From contig NZ_FTPR01000001.1 in NCBI RefSeq assembly GCF_900156505.1, forward strand, positions 1,178,001-1,242,000: DNA of 64,000 bases, written 5' to 3'. Below the pieces are notes generated by a model, which saw only the letters and a list, made by a program, of their open reading frames with translations, did no database searches and was not told the DNA's origin. Within the stretch, counting starts at the first letter, position 1; each line of letters starts with the position of its first letter. The DNA is from Yoonia rosea (GTDB lineage Bacteria; Pseudomonadota; Alphaproteobacteria; Rhodobacterales; Rhodobacteraceae). A program made the translations under genes and the position numbers. Of the stretch, positions 62,540-64,000 are shown piece after piece.

Positions 62540-64000
62540 TCAGGCGACTTTGTTCGTGGGTGTGATTCCGGAAATGGCTTGGATCAGGTTGTCTTCTGTC
62601 ACTTCTTCACTGGTGAAGGTCCGCATGACCTTGCCGCTGTACATCGCGACAATCCGGTCGCTCACATGCAGCACCTCGGGCATTTCCGAGCTGATGACGA
62701 TCACGGCATAGCCTTGTGCGGCCAGTTCGCGGATCAGATTATGGATTTCCGACTTTGAGCCCACGTCGATGCCGCGCGTCGGTTCATCGACGATCAGGAC
62801 ATCGGGGTGCATCGACAACCATTTGCCGATCACAATCTTTTGCTGGTTGCCGCCTGACAGATTACCCACGGTCTGTTTCCAGCCGGGCGTGCGAATATCC
62901 AGCTTATCGCGGTATTGATCGAAAATCGCGATTTCGGCACCTTCGGCGACAAAGGGGCCTGCTGTCAGATCACTGACCTGCGGCAATGTCATGTTGTCAC
63001 GACAATTCATGCCAAGGACTAGCCCCTGCCCTTTACGGTCTTCGGGCACCAGTGAAATACCCATCGCGATTGCATCGGCGGGCGAGTTGATCCTGATCTC
63101 GTTCCCATCAAGATGAATGGTGCCACCGCTGGGGTTGCGCAGACCAAAGAGCGTTTCGGCAATTTCAGTGCGTCCGGCGCCCACCAATCCGTAGAAGCCC
63201 AGAACCTCGCCACGGCGCACCTGAAAACTGACGTTTTCAAAGAGCTTTCCACAGGACAGATCACGCACTTCAAGTGCTACGTCGCCCAACTCATGGGTGA
63301 CGGCTGCACGGCTGAGGTCAAGCTTGCGCCCGATCATCATCTGCGTGACACCTTCTTCATTAGTCTCGGCAGTGACGACCGTACCCTGATATTGCCCATC
63401 GCGCAGCACCGAAATCCGGTCGGTGATCTTGAAAATCTCTTCCATGCGGTGCGAGATATAGATGATCCCCACGCCTTGCGATTTCAGATCGGCGATGACA
63501 TCGAACAACACGACCTTTTCGGCGTCGGTCAGGGACGCGGTCGGTTCGTCAAAGATCACTGCTTTGGCATCCACGGTCAGCGCACGGGCAATCTCGACCA
63601 TTTGCTGGTTGGCAATGGACAGGTCGCCAACACGCGTCTTGGCGTTAAAGCCGACTTTCAGCTTCTCAAGGATCGCATCGGTTTGCGCATAAAGCTTGGT
63701 CCAGTCCACACGGCCAAATGATTTCAGCGGCAATTCACCCAGATAGATATTTTCCGCCACACTCAGTTCTTCGGCAAGGCTGAGTTCCTGATGGATAAAG
63801 ACAATCCCTTTGGATTTCGCCTGCAAGGGTGATGTCATGACCGTTGGCACTTCGCTGACGATGATCTGGCCTTCATTGGGCTGGTGGATGCCGCCCAGCA
63901 CCTTCATCAGGGTCGATTTGCCGGCGCCATTTTCGCCCATCAGCGCGTGCACCTCGCCCGGCATGACCGCAAAGGACACACCATCAAGCGCGCGCACACC
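62540..64000 (-). CDS. Sugar ABC transporter ATP-binding protein (partial, start outside window)
   Basis: At least 486 residues of a fused two-domain ATPase of the ribose/xylose/galactose type (RbsA/XylG/MglA). Domain 1 has [44 protein letters not shown]. Domain 2 has [16 protein letters not shown] (the usual degenerate P-loop), [18 protein letters not shown] and [15 protein letters not shown]. Its binding protein and permease are not in the window. A short palindrome (CCTGAT-cgt-ATCAGG, 62530-62544) covers its stop codon. The start lies beyond 64000. Confidence 0.93.
   Translation of the reverse strand, partial: GVRALDGVSFAVMPGEVHALMGENGAGKSTLMKVLGGIHQPNEGQIIVSEVPTVMTSPLQAKSKGIVFIHQELSLAEELSVAENIYLGELPLKSFGRVDWTKLYAQTDAILEKLKVGFNAKTRVGDLSIANQQMVEIARALTVDAKAVIFDEPTASLTDAEKVVLFDVIADLKSQGVGIIYISHRMEEIFKITDRISVLRDGQYQGTVVTAETNEEGVTQMMIGRKLDLSRAAVTHELGDVALEVRDLSCGKLFENVSFQVRRGEVLGFYGLVGAGRTEIAETLFGLRNPSGGTIHLDGNEIRINSPADAIAMGISLVPEDRKGQGLVLGMNCRDNMTLPQVSDLTAGPFVAEGAEIAIFDQYRDKLDIRTPGWKQTVGNLSGGNQQKIVIGKWLSMHPDVLIVDEPTRGIDVGSKSEIHNLIRELAAQGYAVIVISSEMPEVLHVSDRIVAMYSGKVMRTFTSEEVTEDNLIQAISGITPTNKVA

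Overview
The window looks like a chromosomal segment of a marine Roseobacter-group alphaproteobacterium (inference). The reasons are the GC-rich coding style, the tightly overlapping gene pairs, the mix of TRAP, peptide-ABC and metal-ABC transporters, a proton-translocating transhydrogenase, and the run dacC-tmk-holB-tatD-MBL. All family assignments come from motifs read in the sequence; no database search was possible.

Core chromosome, 1-46 kb. Left to right: a partial phosphoglycolate phosphatase divergent from glmU-glmS (amino-sugar and cell-wall precursor supply) and an AlkD-like repair gene; a lipoprotein and moaA; a minus-strand group of methyltransferase, M20 amidohydrolase and ArgE-like deacetylase; a complete dipeptide/oligopeptide ABC operon (9.3-15.2 kb); a dienelactone hydrolase; pntAB; a short-chain dehydrogenase, DUF1304 and kynureninase cluster; a YihY-type membrane protein; a small P-loop kinase; a DctPQM TRAP transporter; a pqiA-pqiA-pqiB-pqiC (Let/Pqi) envelope lipid-transport operon; a four-gene manganese/zinc-type ABC importer behind two identical-architecture operators; an RND efflux pair; and a minus-strand operon running from a SPOR lipoprotein through dacC, tmk, holB, tatD and an MBL hydrolase to an AEC transporter.

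Integrated element, 46.17-61.13 kb. A tRNA-Ser(UGA) gene at 46076-46165 ends in a 19-bp sequence that recurs exactly at 61107-61125. A tyrosine integrase starts 78 bp after the tRNA. The roughly 15-kb interval is therefore an integrative element. From left to right it holds the integrase; an A+T-rich three-gene cassette (D12-class adenine methyltransferase, four-helix membrane protein, DGQHR/DndB-like protein); a serine recombinase; a region of about 1.1 kb without long genes, made of degenerate ~190-bp tandem repeats that each carry a tiny MSYL-type open reading frame; a same-strand train of unrecognised genes, several with zinc-ribbon cysteines and one resembling a T7-lysozyme-type amidase that lacks zinc ligands; and a leftward membrane-protein/R-x5-H pair at the right end. 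I recognise no terminase, capsid, portal, primase or conjugation gene, so a phage satellite or another hitchhiking island is a reasonable but unproven reading. The cassette at 47.8-50.4 kb and the repeat array at 52.2-52.8 kb are the best candidates for something undescribed.

Right flank, 61.13-64 kb. Chromosomal sequence resumes with a Sel1-repeat secreted protein, a small zinc-finger protein and the start-truncated ATPase of a sugar ABC importer.
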